Under the pieces are notes generated by a model, which was not told the DNA's origin, ran no database searches, and saw only the letters and a list, made by a program, of their open reading frames with translations. Of a DNA stretch of 64,000 nucleotides, positions 16,797-26,124 are shown in pieces; positions within the stretch are counted from its first letter, which is position 1, and each line of letters begins with the position of its first letter. The stretch is from Paenibacillus campinasensis (GTDB lineage: Bacteria; Bacillota; Bacilli; Paenibacillales; Paenibacillaceae). The translations under genes and the position numbers were made by a program. The DNA lies in the NCBI RefSeq assembly GCF_002272015.1, contig NZ_NPBY01000078.1, positions 1 through 64,000 on the forward strand, in the 5' to 3' direction.

Positions 16797-17879
16797 ATGA
16801 AGGTGAAGGAATCGAGCCAACTGGATAAAATGAATGATCTGCTTAAGCTGGTAGCTCCGGGAACACCGTTTCGCGACGGCCTGGAGAACGTGCTGCGGGC
16901 GAAGACAGGGGCGCTGATCGTGGTCGGCTACAGCCCGGAAGTGATGGAGGTTGTGGATGGGGGATTCTCCATTAACTGCGATTTCTCGCCCAACTATTTA
17001 TATGAGCTGGCGAAGATGGACGGCGCCATCATTCTCAGCGAAGACCTGAAACGAATTTTGTACGCCAACACCCAGCTGATCCCGGATTCCTCCATCGCCT
17101 CCATCGAGACGGGGATCCGTCACCGGACTGCGGAACGGGTGGCCAAGCAGACAGGCAAGCTCGTTGTGTCCATCTCTCAGCGCCGGAACATTATTACGCT
17201 GTATCAAGGCTCGCTACGGTATGCGCTGAAGGAAATCGGCGTCATTCTGACCAAGGCGAACCAGGCGATTCAGACGCTGGAACGCTATCGGGCAGTCCTC
17301 AATCAGACGCTGACCAACCTGTCGGCATCGGAGTTTGAAGAACTGGTCACCATTCCGGAAGTGGTCAACGTTATTCAGCGAGTGGAGATGGTGCTTCGGA
17401 TCAAGAAGGAGATCAAGCGCTATATTAATGAGCTTGGCAATGAGGGCCGGCTGATCAGCATGCAGATGGATGAGCTGGTCAGCAATATGGAGGAAGAAGC
17501 CTGGCTGCTGTATGCGGATTACGTGCGCGAGTACAGCGAGGAGAAAATCCGCGAAATCATACTGGCTTTGAAACGCTCAACGGATGAAGAACTGCTCGAC
17601 ATTCATCACATTGTGCGTCTACTCGGATATCCGGCCTCGGCGGCGGCCTCCGAGGAGGAGATTCTGCCGCGGGGCTATCGCATTTTGAATAAAATTCCCC
17701 GTCTGCCGAATGTGATTATCCGCAACCTGGTGGACCGGTTCCAGGATCTGCCGAGCATTATGGCTGCTTCCATCCACGAGCTGGATGAAGTGGACGGCAT
17801 CGGAGAGGTTCGCGCACGGACCATCAAGGAAGGGCTCAAGCGTTTGCAGGAACAAGTATTCATTGACAGGCAAATTTAA
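16797..17879 (+). CDS. disA: DNA-integrity scanning diadenylate cyclase DisA
   Basis: A 360-residue enzyme making c-di-AMP from two ATP. Catalytic DAC motifs are both intact: DGA at residues 75-77 and RHRTAE at 108-113. A linker of helices follows, then a C-terminal helix-hairpin-helix DNA-binding domain (LDEVDGIGEVRARTIKEGL). DisA scans DNA for branched structures and signals damage through c-di-AMP; RadA from the upstream gene is a known regulator in B. subtilis. Confidence 0.97.
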   Translation: MKVKESSQLDKMNDLLKLVAPGTPFRDGLENVLRAKTGALIVVGYSPEVMEVVDGGFSINCDFSPNYLYELAKMDGAIILSEDLKRILYANTQLIPDSSIASIETGIRHRTAERVAKQTGKLVVSISQRRNIITLYQGSLRYALKEIGVILTKANQAIQTLERYRAVLNQTLTNLSASEFEELVTIPEVVNVIQRVEMVLRIKKEIKRYINELGNEGRLISMQMDELVSNMEEEAWLLYADYVREYSEEKIREIILALKRSTDEELLDIHHIVRLLGYPASAAASEEEILPRGYRILNKIPRLPNVIIRNLVDRFQDLPSIMAASIHELDEVDGIGEVRARTIKEGLKRLQEQVFIDRQI

Positions 17880-17939
17880 AACCCCTACAATCAATGGATG
17901 TCTGCACGTACACTGTTAGACGACGAGGTGAATATACAC

Positions 17940-18668
17940 ATGACAAAATCAATTCCGAACATGTTTACGTTAGGTAATCTGTTTCTCGGAATGATTGGTA
18001 TTATCCTGGCTTTTGAAGGCCGGACCAGCATGGCTGCGATTATGATTATTATCGCCATGCTGCTCGACGGACTCGACGGGCGTGTCGCCCGGGCCCTGAA
18101 CTGCCAGAGCGAACTGGGCAAGGAACTGGATTCATTGTCCGATGTTATATCGTTTGGTGTTGCGCCTGCTTTGATCATGTACACAGCTGTTTTCAGCGAT
18201 TTGAATAACGCATTGGCCTGGACCGTGACAGCCATCTTCCCGATGTGTGGAGCGATGAGGCTGGCAAGATTTAATGTTCGTCCCGGCATACCTGGGTATT
18301 TTATCGGACTGCCGATCCCGGCAGCAGGCGGCGTACTGGCTACGCTGGCATTGTTCAACGAAGAGATTATGGCGCCTTACATGATCGTGGCGATGCTGCT
18401 TCTGTCTTATCTGATGGTCAGCAGCGTCAAGTATCCGAATTTCAAAAAAGTCGGAATTCCAAAGACTGCCATCAAATTTACTCCGATTGTCATTATCGGC
18501 GCTGTCATGGTTGCCGTGTTCTTCCCGGAGCAGACATCGATGCTGATCTTTGTGCCGCTTGTGCTGTATGCAGGCTACGGGCTGCAGCAGAACCTGCGCA
18601 GATTCAGAAGAAAAAAGCGCAAGAAGGACAACAATTCCGAAGAAGCTTACCAATCTTCCGATCACTAG
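17940..18668 (+). CDS. pssA: CDP-diacylglycerol-serine O-phosphatidyltransferase
   Basis: A 242-residue integral membrane enzyme of the CDP-alcohol phosphatidyltransferase family. The complete active-site pattern DG..AR........G...D...D is seen around residues 46-68, and about seven hydrophobic segments follow. A basic KKRKKDN tail ends the protein. Phosphatidylserine synthase is the most likely activity; phosphatidylglycerophosphate synthase is the main alternative. The start ATG has GAGGTGA upstream. The gene lies outside the usual B. subtilis order of this locus. Confidence 0.85.
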   Translation: MTKSIPNMFTLGNLFLGMIGIILAFEGRTSMAAIMIIIAMLLDGLDGRVARALNCQSELGKELDSLSDVISFGVAPALIMYTAVFSDLNNALAWTVTAIFPMCGAMRLARFNVRPGIPGYFIGLPIPAAGGVLATLALFNEEIMAPYMIVAMLLLSYLMVSSVKYPNFKKVGIPKTAIKFTPIVIIGAVMVAVFFPEQTSMLIFVPLVLYAGYGLQQNLRRFRRKKRKKDNNSEEAYQSSDH

Positions 18669-18705
18669 CAACCTGCCATTATTCATCATTCGAATATTTC
18701 CAATA

Positions 18706-18756
18706 ATAAAAAGCATTTATTTCCTGCCCTTAAGCAGTGAAATAAATGCTTTTTAT
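18706..18756. terminator. Bidirectional terminator between pssA and the minus-strand gene
   Basis: Positions 18706-18723 and 18739-18756 are an exact 18-base inverted repeat (core AAGCATTTATTTC) with a 15-base loop. A-rich and T-rich ends let it act for both converging genes. Confidence 0.88.
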
Positions 18757-18827
18757 ATGCATATAAAAGGCCGTTCCTTATATCGAAGAACAAAATGATC
18801 GTCTGGTGCTGCCAGCGCAAGTGCTGA

Positions 18828-19223
18828 TTATGACAAGTTAAACAGACCGAGCGTCGAGCATTTCTGGGACTCTTTGCTCACAACATCATCCAGCTGGATG
18901 TCCAGCAGATTAGCCAGGGCGGACATGTAGAAAAGGCTTCGTCCAAGCTCGGAGCTGACGGCCTCACGGCAGTTCTCGCACAGCTCACCCTTCACATGCG
19001 TGCCGGCGAGTTCCCGGGCATGCTCAAGGTCAGCGCCGATATCGAAGGTCTGCTTCGTGGCGTGAAGCTCGATGCATCCGCATTCCGTAACAGCCTTGGT
19101 GACAGCTCGGTTAACGGATGCGCTGCTTTGACCATTTTTGGACAATACATCCATCAAGCTGCGATGACGGAGCAACAATTCGGAAACTTGATCCTGAAAA
19201 GCCTGTAAACTAGGAGCGCTCAT
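18828..19223 (-). CDS. Small conserved hypothetical protein, MazG-like C-terminal half
   Basis: A 131-residue protein with no signal peptide or membrane segment. The N-terminal half contains SLMDVLSKNGQSSASVNRAV and a CGC motif (VTECGCIEL); a CENC pair is in the middle. The stretch ELGRSLFYMSALANLLDIQL resembles the helical core of MazG-type nucleotide pyrophosphohydrolases, but the acidic metal-binding motifs needed for activity are incomplete. I recall similar proteins at this locus in other Bacillales, without an assigned function. The start ATG at 19223 has GAGGTGGA upstream. It is the only minus-strand gene after 1.2 kb. Confidence 0.7.
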   Translation of the reverse strand: MSAPSLQAFQDQVSELLLRHRSLMDVLSKNGQSSASVNRAVTKAVTECGCIELHATKQTFDIGADLEHARELAGTHVKGELCENCREAVSSELGRSLFYMSALANLLDIQLDDVVSKESQKCSTLGLFNLS

Positions 19224-19258
19224 TTTTACATCCACCTCGATATTTATGAATTGAATTC

Positions 19259-19288
19259 ATTATATTCCACACGTTCAGCCGATTTCAA
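19259..19288 (-). promoter_or_regulatory. SigA promoter of the minus-strand hypothetical gene
   Basis: Read on the minus strand: TTGAAA (19283-19288), 18 bases, TATAAT (19259-19264), about 35 bases before the start codon. Confidence 0.75.
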
Positions 19289-19486
19289 CCAATTTAGGGA
19301 TTGGCAGGGCGGTAAGGCACAGGGGGAGGCAGCAACAGAACGGCGGCTGGCAAGGAGACGAACATGACAAGGAAACATTTTCAAAAAAAGCTAACCAAGA
19401 CGATTATGCTGTAAAAAATTGGACCATACTGGAAAGTAAGAAGAGGGAAACATTGATTTCTGAAGTAAAAGGAGGTGCGAAAGCTC

Positions 19487-20575
19487 ATGATTAAAAAAGC
19501 TATCTTAGCATTTGCGGTTTTATGCGGAGCATGGTGCGGATATACGCTGTACCATACGGTCCCGCAATCATTCTCGGAGCTCTCGCCGATATTTGATCAA
19601 GGTATATTCGCGGCAGGCAGCGGGGCATCCGCGCTGTTGGGGGGATTGTTGTTTGGCGTGATTGGCATGCTCGTGGCTGACAAGGTGGCAGGCCGTCTGC
19701 AAACGATGATTTCCGCTTTCTCGCGGATTCCGATGAATGAGCTGGCTGCCGGTACGGCAGGACTTCTGGGCGGATTGCTGCTGTCGCTGTTAATGTCGCC
19801 GGGGCTGCTGTGGCTTGGACAAGCCGGGAAGCTGATGCAGGTCGGAATTACGCTCTTGGGCGGATACATTGGTCTTAGGATCGGGCTGGAGAAGAAGGAA
19901 GAGCTGGCTTCGCTATGGATGTCCGGCAAATGGAGCCAGGTGGCCGAGCCGGAAGGCAGACGCATTGAGGAGCATAAGATTCTGGATACGAGTGTCATTA
20001 TTGATGGCCGCATTGCCGACATTTGCAAAACCGGATTTATTGAGGGGACGATTGTCATCCCGGAATTCGTACTGGAGGAGCTCCAGCATATTGCGGATTC
20101 CTCGGATCTGCTGAAGCGCAATCGCGGTCGGCGGGGACTGGATATTTTGAATAAAATTCAGAAAGAGCTCGAAGTGAAGGTACTCATCTATGAAGGGGAT
20201 TTCGAAGAAATATCCGAAGTGGACAGCAAGCTGGTCAAACTCGCCAAAGTGCTTCAGGGGAAAGTGGTAACCAATGACTTTAATCTGAACAAGGTGTGCG
20301 AGCTTCAAGGCGTATCCGTGCTGAATATCAACGATTTGGCCAATGCGGTCAAGCCGGTGGTGCTGCCAGGGGAAGAAATATTGGTTCAAATTATTAAGGA
20401 CGGGAAAGAACACGGCCAAGGCGTGGCCTATCTGGATGACGGTACGATGATCGTTGTCGAGGGAGGACGGGAATATATCGGCACCATGATGGAGGTGCTG
20501 GTGACAAGCGTGCTGCAGACCTCGGCCGGCCGAATGATCTTCGCCAAACCGAAACTGTTGGAAAAAGCCCAGTAA
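19487..20575 (+). CDS. yacL: PIN/TRAM-domain membrane protein YacL
   Basis: A 362-residue protein. Four membrane segments lie in residues 1-135 (AILAFAVLCGAWCGYTLY; SALLGGLLFGVIGMLVAD; AAGTAGLLGGLLLSLLM; VGITLLGGYIGLRIGL). Then comes a PIN nuclease-like domain (ILDTSVIIDGRIADI, PEFVLEELQHIAD, VVTNDFNLNKV) and a C-terminal TRAM domain. PIN acidic residues D, E and D are present, so RNase activity is plausible but its target is unknown. AAAGGAGGTG lies 8 bases before the ATG. In Bacillales it precedes ispD as here. Confidence 0.92.
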   Translation: MIKKAILAFAVLCGAWCGYTLYHTVPQSFSELSPIFDQGIFAAGSGASALLGGLLFGVIGMLVADKVAGRLQTMISAFSRIPMNELAAGTAGLLGGLLLSLLMSPGLLWLGQAGKLMQVGITLLGGYIGLRIGLEKKEELASLWMSGKWSQVAEPEGRRIEEHKILDTSVIIDGRIADICKTGFIEGTIVIPEFVLEELQHIADSSDLLKRNRGRRGLDILNKIQKELEVKVLIYEGDFEEISEVDSKLVKLAKVLQGKVVTNDFNLNKVCELQGVSVLNINDLANAVKPVVLPGEEILVQIIKDGKEHGQGVAYLDDGTMIVVEGGREYIGTMMEVLVTSVLQTSAGRMIFAKPKLLEKAQ

Positions 20576-20653
20576 ACGGAGTATGATGAAGGTATACATA
20601 TGTCCGTTTTCGCCACGCCGTGGTTGAGAGTGGGAAAGACAGGAGTTTTGGGT

Positions 20654-21352
20654 ATGTTGTCGAGCTTCGGGGCCGTCATTGTGGCGGCGGGGAAAGGGTC
20701 CCGCATGGGGACCCGGGAGAGCAAGCAATATCTCATGTTGAATGAGAAGCCAATTATGATTCATACGCTGGAAGTGTTCAACCGGCTGCCCTGGCTGCGG
20801 GAGATCGTACTCGTCACGGGCGAGGGCGAGGTGGAGCGCTGCCAGAGGTGGATTCAGGAATACCGATTGGACAAGGTGTCAGCCGTCATTACCGGCGGCA
20901 GCGAGAGACAGCAGTCCGTTTACCAAGGAATCAAGCAAATTTCTTCAGATTGGGTAATGATACATGACGGTGTCAGACCGTTTGTCACATCGGAAGAAAT
21001 TGAACGGTGCCGGGACGCGGCGCTCCGCGAGGGCGCATCGGTGCTGGGGGTTCCTGTCAAGGACACAATCAAGCAGGTGAACGGTCAAGGCTTCATTGCA
21101 GGAACGCCGGATCGCCAAAGCTTGTGGGCCGTTCAGACCCCACAGGCTTTTCGTCTTTCCGATCTGCTGCAGGCTCACCAGTCAGCGGAGCAGGAAGGGT
21201 TTGTCGGCACGGATGACGCCATGCTGGTCGAGCGTATGGGCGTTCCGGTGGCGGTGGTCGAGGGGAAATACAGCAACATCAAAATCACCACACCAGATGA
21301 TCTGGAGTATGCAATGTTCTTACAGAAACGCAAGGGAGAGAGCAGGGAATGA
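20654..21352 (+). CDS. ispD: 2-C-methyl-D-erythritol 4-phosphate cytidylyltransferase
   Basis: A 232-residue cytidylyltransferase of the MEP isoprenoid pathway. CTP-binding loop AAGKGSRMGTRESKQYL near residues 11-27; HDGVRPFVT near 104 and TPQAFR near 161 are the substrate and magnesium regions. The ATG at 20654 has GGAG upstream. Its stop overlaps the ispF start by 4 bases (ATGA), so the two consecutive pathway enzymes are translationally coupled. IspE is not in the window. Confidence 0.97.
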   Translation: MLSSFGAVIVAAGKGSRMGTRESKQYLMLNEKPIMIHTLEVFNRLPWLREIVLVTGEGEVERCQRWIQEYRLDKVSAVITGGSERQQSVYQGIKQISSDWVMIHDGVRPFVTSEEIERCRDAALREGASVLGVPVKDTIKQVNGQGFIAGTPDRQSLWAVQTPQAFRLSDLLQAHQSAEQEGFVGTDDAMLVERMGVPVAVVEGKYSNIKITTPDDLEYAMFLQKRKGESRE

Positions 21353-21837
21353 TTCGTATTGGACAAGGATTTGACGTGCATCAGCTGGTGGAGGGGAGGC
21401 CGTGCATCATTGGCGGTGTGACCATTCCTTATGAGAAAGGGCTGCTCGGGCACTCGGATGCGGATGTGTTGCTGCATGCCATTTCGGATGCCATTCTGGG
21501 CGCGCTGGCGTTTGGGGATATCGGGCGGCATTTTCCAGATGACGATCAGGCTTTTAAGGATGCCGACAGCCTGGAGCTGCTGCGCCAGGTATGGGCGATG
21601 GCCAAGGAGCGGGGTTACTCGCTTGGCAATGTCGATGCAACGATTATTGCACAGAAGCCGAAGATGGCGCCGCACATCCCGCAGATGGTCGAGATTATAG
21701 CGGGAGCGCTTGAAGCGAGTGCCGAGCAAGTCAATGTCAAGGCTACAACAACCGAGCAGCTGGGCTTTACCGGACGCGGCGAGGGGATTGCCGCACAGTC
21801 TGTTGTGTGTCTCGTGAAAGGTATGCTATCATCTTGA
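21349..21837 (+). CDS. ispF: 2-C-methyl-D-erythritol 2,4-cyclodiphosphate synthase
   Basis: A 162-residue trimeric enzyme that closes the cyclodiphosphate ring in the MEP pathway. The zinc-binding residues are seen in GFDVHQL (D8, H10) and the conserved LGHSDADVLLHAISDAILGA; TTTEQLGFTGRGEGI is the C-terminal signature. Confidence 0.98.
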   Translation: MIRIGQGFDVHQLVEGRPCIIGGVTIPYEKGLLGHSDADVLLHAISDAILGALAFGDIGRHFPDDDQAFKDADSLELLRQVWAMAKERGYSLGNVDATIIAQKPKMAPHIPQMVEIIAGALEASAEQVNVKATTTEQLGFTGRGEGIAAQSVVCLVKGMLSS

Positions 21838-21873
21838 AGGAATCTTTGAAGTAAGCGAACGGAGGGGTTGGAA

Positions 21874-23337
21874 ATGACCGGAGAAGTCCGTGTGCGCTAT
21901 GCACCGAGTCCAACGGGACATTTACATATCGGAAATGCTAGAACGGCTTTATTTAATTATTTATTCGCCCGCAAGCATGGGGGCAAATTTATTATTCGGA
22001 TTGAAGATACGGATGTTAAACGCAACGTGGAGGGCGGAGAACAGAGCCAGCTGAAATATTTGAAGTGGCTGGGGATGGAATGGGACGAAAGCGTTGATGT
22101 CGGCGGAGCGTATGGACCATACCGTCAGACAGAGCGTCTGGATATATACAAGCAATACTGGCAGGAGCTGCTGGATCGCGGTCTGGCTTACCGCTGTTAT
22201 TGTACAGAGGAAGAGCTGGAGAAGGAGCGGGAAGAGCAGATGGCCCGCGGTGAAACGCCGCGCTATTCCGGCAAGCACCGGAATCTGACGGAGGAGGAGC
22301 GCCGCGCGTTCGAGGCGGAAGGCCGTGTCGCCAGCATTCGCTTCCGCGTGCCGGAGGATCGGGTATACACGTTCGACGATATGGTGAAAGGAACGATTTC
22401 CTTCAACAGCAAGGAGACCGGAGACTTTGTCATCGTGAAGAAGGACGGCATTCCGACGTATAACTTTGCCGTGGCGGTGGACGATCATCTGATGAAGATC
22501 AGCCACGTGCTGCGCGGTGAGGATCATATCTCCAACACGCCTCGCCAGCTGATGATCTACGAAGCGTTCGGATGGGAGCCGCCGAAGTTCGGGCATATGA
22601 CCCTTATTGTCGGCGAGGATCATAAGAAGCTGAGCAAGCGGAACGAATCGATCATTCAGTTCATTGAGCAGTATGATCAGCTCGGCTATTTGCCGGAAGC
22701 GCTGTTTAACTTCATCGCCCTGCTCGGCTGGTCTCCGGAAGGAGAGGAAGAGGTGTTCTCGAAAGACGAGCTGATCCGCATCTTCGATGAGCACCGTCTC
22801 TCGAAGAGCCCGGCTGTATTCGATACGAACAAGCTTGCGCATATGAACAACACGTATATCAAGAATGCCGATCCAGATCGTGTGGCTGCGCTGGCTATTC
22901 CGCATCTGCAGAAGGCGTCCCGCCTGCCAGACGTGCTCTCGCCGGAAGAGGATGCTTGGGCGCGTGCGCTCGTGGCGCTGTATCAGGAGCAGATGACGTC
23001 TGCGTCCGATATCGTGGATCTGTCCGAAGTGTTCTTCCGGACGCATCTGGAGCTGGATGAAGAGGGGATTGAGGTCATGAGCGGCGAGCAGGTGCCGGCC
23101 GTGCTCTCTTCGTTCCTCGGCAAGCTGGAGCAGTCCGATGAATTCAGTGCCACGAAGATTGCGGCGCTGATCAAGGAAGTGCAGAAGGAAACCGGATTTA
23201 AAGGCAAGCAGCTGTTTATGCCGATTCGTGTAGCCTTGACGGGACAGACCCATGGACGCGACCTGAACCAGACCATCTGGCTGCTTGGCCGTGACCGCGT
23301 GCTTGATCGTCTGCGCTCCCAGATCAAGGGAGCCTGA
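21874..23337 (+). CDS. gltX: Glutamate-tRNA ligase
   Basis: A 487-residue class I synthetase. The HIGH-type motif is PSPTGHLHIGNARTAL at residues 10-25, and the KMSKS-type motif is KKLSKRN near 250. Bacillales GltX also charges tRNA-Gln, to be corrected by GatCAB, which is not in this window. I used ATG 21874 with GGAGGGG upstream; an in-frame TTG two codons earlier is possible. No T-box precedes it. Confidence 0.98.
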   Translation: MTGEVRVRYAPSPTGHLHIGNARTALFNYLFARKHGGKFIIRIEDTDVKRNVEGGEQSQLKYLKWLGMEWDESVDVGGAYGPYRQTERLDIYKQYWQELLDRGLAYRCYCTEEELEKEREEQMARGETPRYSGKHRNLTEEERRAFEAEGRVASIRFRVPEDRVYTFDDMVKGTISFNSKETGDFVIVKKDGIPTYNFAVAVDDHLMKISHVLRGEDHISNTPRQLMIYEAFGWEPPKFGHMTLIVGEDHKKLSKRNESIIQFIEQYDQLGYLPEALFNFIALLGWSPEGEEEVFSKDELIRIFDEHRLSKSPAVFDTNKLAHMNNTYIKNADPDRVAALAIPHLQKASRLPDVLSPEEDAWARALVALYQEQMTSASDIVDLSEVFFRTHLELDEEGIEVMSGEQVPAVLSSFLGKLEQSDEFSATKIAALIKEVQKETGFKGKQLFMPIRVALTGQTHGRDLNQTIWLLGRDRVLDRLRSQIKGA

Positions 23338-23368
23338 GATGTCCGCTGAAACAGGCGCATAATCCGCC

Positions 23369-23398
23369 TTGTCAGCTCCTTGCTTCATCGGGTATAAT
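23369..23398 (+). promoter_or_regulatory. Probable promoter of the cysE-cysS transcript
   Basis: TTGTCA (23369-23374), 18 bases, TATAAT (23393-23398). The stretch 23400-23500 between it and the T-box shows no gene. Confidence 0.6.
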
Positions 23399-23499
23399 TA
23401 CACTCAAACTAAAGTGAATTATAAGATATAAGGTGTATGGCGGTGGCTCGTATACCGGGCTTACAGGCCGCTCCTTATATTGCCAATATCATCTTGCAA

Positions 23500-23806
23500 A
23501 AAGCTACGATCAGGAGAAGTACGCATACAACAGACACGCCCAGAGAGGATAACCGGCTTAAAGGACAAGATCAGCTTGACGAAGCCGGCTGAGAGTTATC
23601 CCGTTCGTCTGCAGCGGAAATGCACCTGTGAGCTGCGTGGTTGAAGCGAATCACATTCGTTAGATCATGCCGGTTGTCTGCCGTTAATGACTTGAGTGGA
23701 ACCGTAGAAACCCGTCCCTGACCGGGGAGGAGCTATTGACGGTTCAAGCAGAGTGGAACCGCGGATCTGGCGCCTCTGCAGCGAAAGCTGCAGGGGCGCT
23801 TTTTTC
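23500..23806 (+). ncRNA. T-box riboswitch, probably tRNA-Cys responsive
   Basis: The conserved T-box AGAGTGGAACCGCGG lies at 23750-23764. Stem I is formed by GGATAACCGGCTT (from 23537) pairing with AAGCCGG and GTTATCC (to 23601), with CAGAC/GTCTG below it. The specifier loop carries AGTA on the left (23518) and GGAAATGCA on the right, placing TGC (Cys) at 23621-23623. The terminator stem GCGCC-CTGCAGC/GCTGCAG-GGCGC with a T run spans 23770-23806. Uncharged tRNA-Cys would block termination and switch on cysE-cysS, fitting the genes downstream. The left edge is approximate. Confidence 0.9.
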
Positions 23807-23930
23807 TAAACAACAATTTGTCGACATTTGCGGGGAGGCTGTGACCCACACATCTTGATCAGCAGCTATGCATGTGGTCTTTTCACCGCCGTGCTTGGAC
23901 TCGAATAGCAGAAGGAGAGAGGGAGCGCAC

Positions 23931-24623
23931 ATGTTCAAACAAATCAAGTCGGACATTCGGGCCGTGTTTGAGAATGACCCGGCTGCCCGCGGACTTTTTG
24001 AAGTCATCTTTACCTACTCGGGCCTGCACGCCCTCTGGGCGCATCGGGTGGCACATGCGCTGTTCAAGCGGCGCTGGTATACACTGGCCCGCATCATATC
24101 GCAGATCAGCAGATTCATGACCGGGATCGAGATTCACCCCGGGGCCAAGATCGGGAATAGACTGTTTATTGACCATGGCATGGGCGTTGTGATCGGGGAG
24201 ACATGCGAGATCGGCGACGACGTGGTTATCTACCAGGGGGTAACTCTGGGCGGTACGGGGAAGGAAAAAGGAAAGCGGCATCCGACCATCGGCAACAACG
24301 TGGTCATCGGTTCGGGCGCGAAAGTGCTGGGATCGTTTACGATTGGAGACAATTGTAATATCGGATCCAATGCCGTCGTTCTGCGGGAGGTTCCCCCGAA
24401 CAGCACTGTGGTTGGCAACCCGGGGAAGGTGGTCAAGCAGAATGGGGAGCGGATTCGAGATCGCCTCGATCACACGAACCTGCCGGACCCGATCGTCGAT
24501 ATGCTTCGTTCGATGCAGAAGGAGATCGATCAGCTTCGGGCAGAGATAGAGGAGGTCCGTGGAGAGAGCGGGCATAAGGAAAGAGAGCCGGAGGCATTGG
24601 TATCCTCGGTCAAGAAGGAATAG
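23931..24623 (+). CDS. cysE: Serine O-acetyltransferase
   Basis: A 230-residue hexapeptide-repeat acetyltransferase, first step of cysteine synthesis (serine plus acetyl-CoA). An N-terminal helical part precedes a left-handed beta-helix from about residue 65 (GIEIHPGAKIGNRLFIDHG, IGDDVVIYQGVTLGG, IGSGAKVLGS, IGSNAVVLREV). The catalytic histidine is in FIDHG. It lacks the long N-terminal domain of enterobacterial CysE, as usual in Firmicutes. The start at 23931 has GGAGAGAGGG upstream. Controlled by the T-box leader. Confidence 0.96.
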   Translation: MFKQIKSDIRAVFENDPAARGLFEVIFTYSGLHALWAHRVAHALFKRRWYTLARIISQISRFMTGIEIHPGAKIGNRLFIDHGMGVVIGETCEIGDDVVIYQGVTLGGTGKEKGKRHPTIGNNVVIGSGAKVLGSFTIGDNCNIGSNAVVLREVPPNSTVVGNPGKVVKQNGERIRDRLDHTNLPDPIVDMLRSMQKEIDQLRAEIEEVRGESGHKEREPEALVSSVKKE

Positions 24624-24714
24624 CCGAAGAAGCGGCCTGTCCGGCCGGAAGGGAGCCGCAAACCGCTTGGGCAGATTGATAACGAGCAAGAGGAAAGGAT
24701 TGTGACCTGACCAT

Positions 24715-26124
24715 ATGGCACTGCAAATTTATAATACATTAACCAGGAGCAAGGAAACCTTTGTGCCGGCGCAGCCGGGCAAGGTGAAGATGTACGTGTG
24801 CGGACCGACCGTATACGACTATATTCATATCGGAAATGCGCGTCCGATGATCTTTTTCGACGTAGTTCGGGCATACTTCGAGAATCAGCGCTATGATGTC
24901 AACTATGTGGTGAACTTTACCGACGTCGATGACAAAATGATCCGCAAAGCCGAACAGACCGGGACGACGGTGCCTGAGGTTGCGGAGAAATTTATCGCAG
25001 CTTATTACGAAGATTTGGACGGCCTGGGCATTCCGAGAGCGACGCTGAATCCCCGCGTCACGGAAAACATGGAAGAGATCATTGATTTCATCCAGGAGCT
25101 TGTGGACCGGGACTTTGCTTATGAGAACGGCGGCGACGTCTTCTTCCGGACCCGGAAGTTTGATGATTACGGCAAGCTGTCCCAGCAGAAGCTGGACGAA
25201 CTGCAGTTTGGCATCCGGATCGAAGTGGATAAGCGCAAGGAAAGCCCGGAAGACTTCGTGCTGTGGAAAGCGGCGAAGCCGGGAGAGATCTACTGGAGCA
25301 GCCCTTGGGGCGACGGCCGTCCGGGATGGCACATCGAGTGCTCGGCCATGGCTCGCCGTTATCTCGGCGACACGCTGGACATTCACGGCGGTGGCCAGGA
25401 CCTGCAGTTCCCGCACCATGAGTGCGAGGTGGCCCAGTCGGAGGCGCTCACAGGCAAGCCTCTGGCCAATTACTGGATGCACAACGGCTATATCCGCATC
25501 AACAATGAGAAAATGTCGAAATCGCTGGGCAACGGGGTGCTGGTGAAGGACCTGCGCGAGCAATATGCCAAAGAGGTCATCCGTTATTTCATGCTGTCCA
25601 CGCATTATCGCAATCCGCTGAACTACAGCGATGAGGTGATGGCGCAGGCGATCAGCAGTGTCGAGCGGCTGGCGAATGCTGCCGGGAATGTGAAGCATCG
25701 GCTGAGCGCTGCCGTCGGTCTGCCTGATGAGGCGCCGAGCGAGGCTGTTGCTGCGAAGATGTCGGCTGTGCTTGCAGAGTTCCATGAGAAAATGCAGGAT
25801 GACTTCAACACGCCAGATGCGATTACGGCAATGTTCCTGTGGGCGAGCGAGGCCAACCAGCTTCTGCAGGAAGCTTCGGTTCCGGCGGCTGATCTGCAGG
25901 CGGTGCTCCGCGCCTTTGAAGAGATGAACGGCGTGCTTCGCATCGTGGATTCGGCAGAGGCCGAGGAGATGCTGGATGAGGAGATCGAGCAGCTGATCGC
26001 CGAGCGCACGGAGGCCCGGAAGAACAAAAACTGGGCGCGTGCGGATGAAATTCGCGACATGCTGGCTGCACAGGGCATCCTCCTTGAGGACACGGCGCAA
26101 GGCATGCGCTGGCGGCGGAAATGA
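24715..26124 (+). CDS. cysS: Cysteine-tRNA ligase
   Basis: A 469-residue class I synthetase. HIGH motif in YDYIHIGNARP near residues 34-44, KMSKSLGN near 268, and zinc ligands in CGPTVYDY (Cys28), WHIECSAM and HHECE. The ribosome site AGGAAAGG is about 15-20 bases from the ATG, longer than usual. The stop overlaps the mrnC start by 4 bases. Confidence 0.98.
   Translation: MALQIYNTLTRSKETFVPAQPGKVKMYVCGPTVYDYIHIGNARPMIFFDVVRAYFENQRYDVNYVVNFTDVDDKMIRKAEQTGTTVPEVAEKFIAAYYEDLDGLGIPRATLNPRVTENMEEIIDFIQELVDRDFAYENGGDVFFRTRKFDDYGKLSQQKLDELQFGIRIEVDKRKESPEDFVLWKAAKPGEIYWSSPWGDGRPGWHIECSAMARRYLGDTLDIHGGGQDLQFPHHECEVAQSEALTGKPLANYWMHNGYIRINNEKMSKSLGNGVLVKDLREQYAKEVIRYFMLSTHYRNPLNYSDEVMAQAISSVERLANAAGNVKHRLSAAVGLPDEAPSEAVAAKMSAVLAEFHEKMQDDFNTPDAITAMFLWASEANQLLQEASVPAADLQAVLRAFEEMNGVLRIVDSAEAEEMLDEEIEQLIAERTEARKNKNWARADEIRDMLAAQGILLEDTAQGMRWRRK

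Noticed and set aside
21838..21873. T-box before gltX
   Set aside because: Only 36 bases separate ispF and gltX, too little for a T-box leader.
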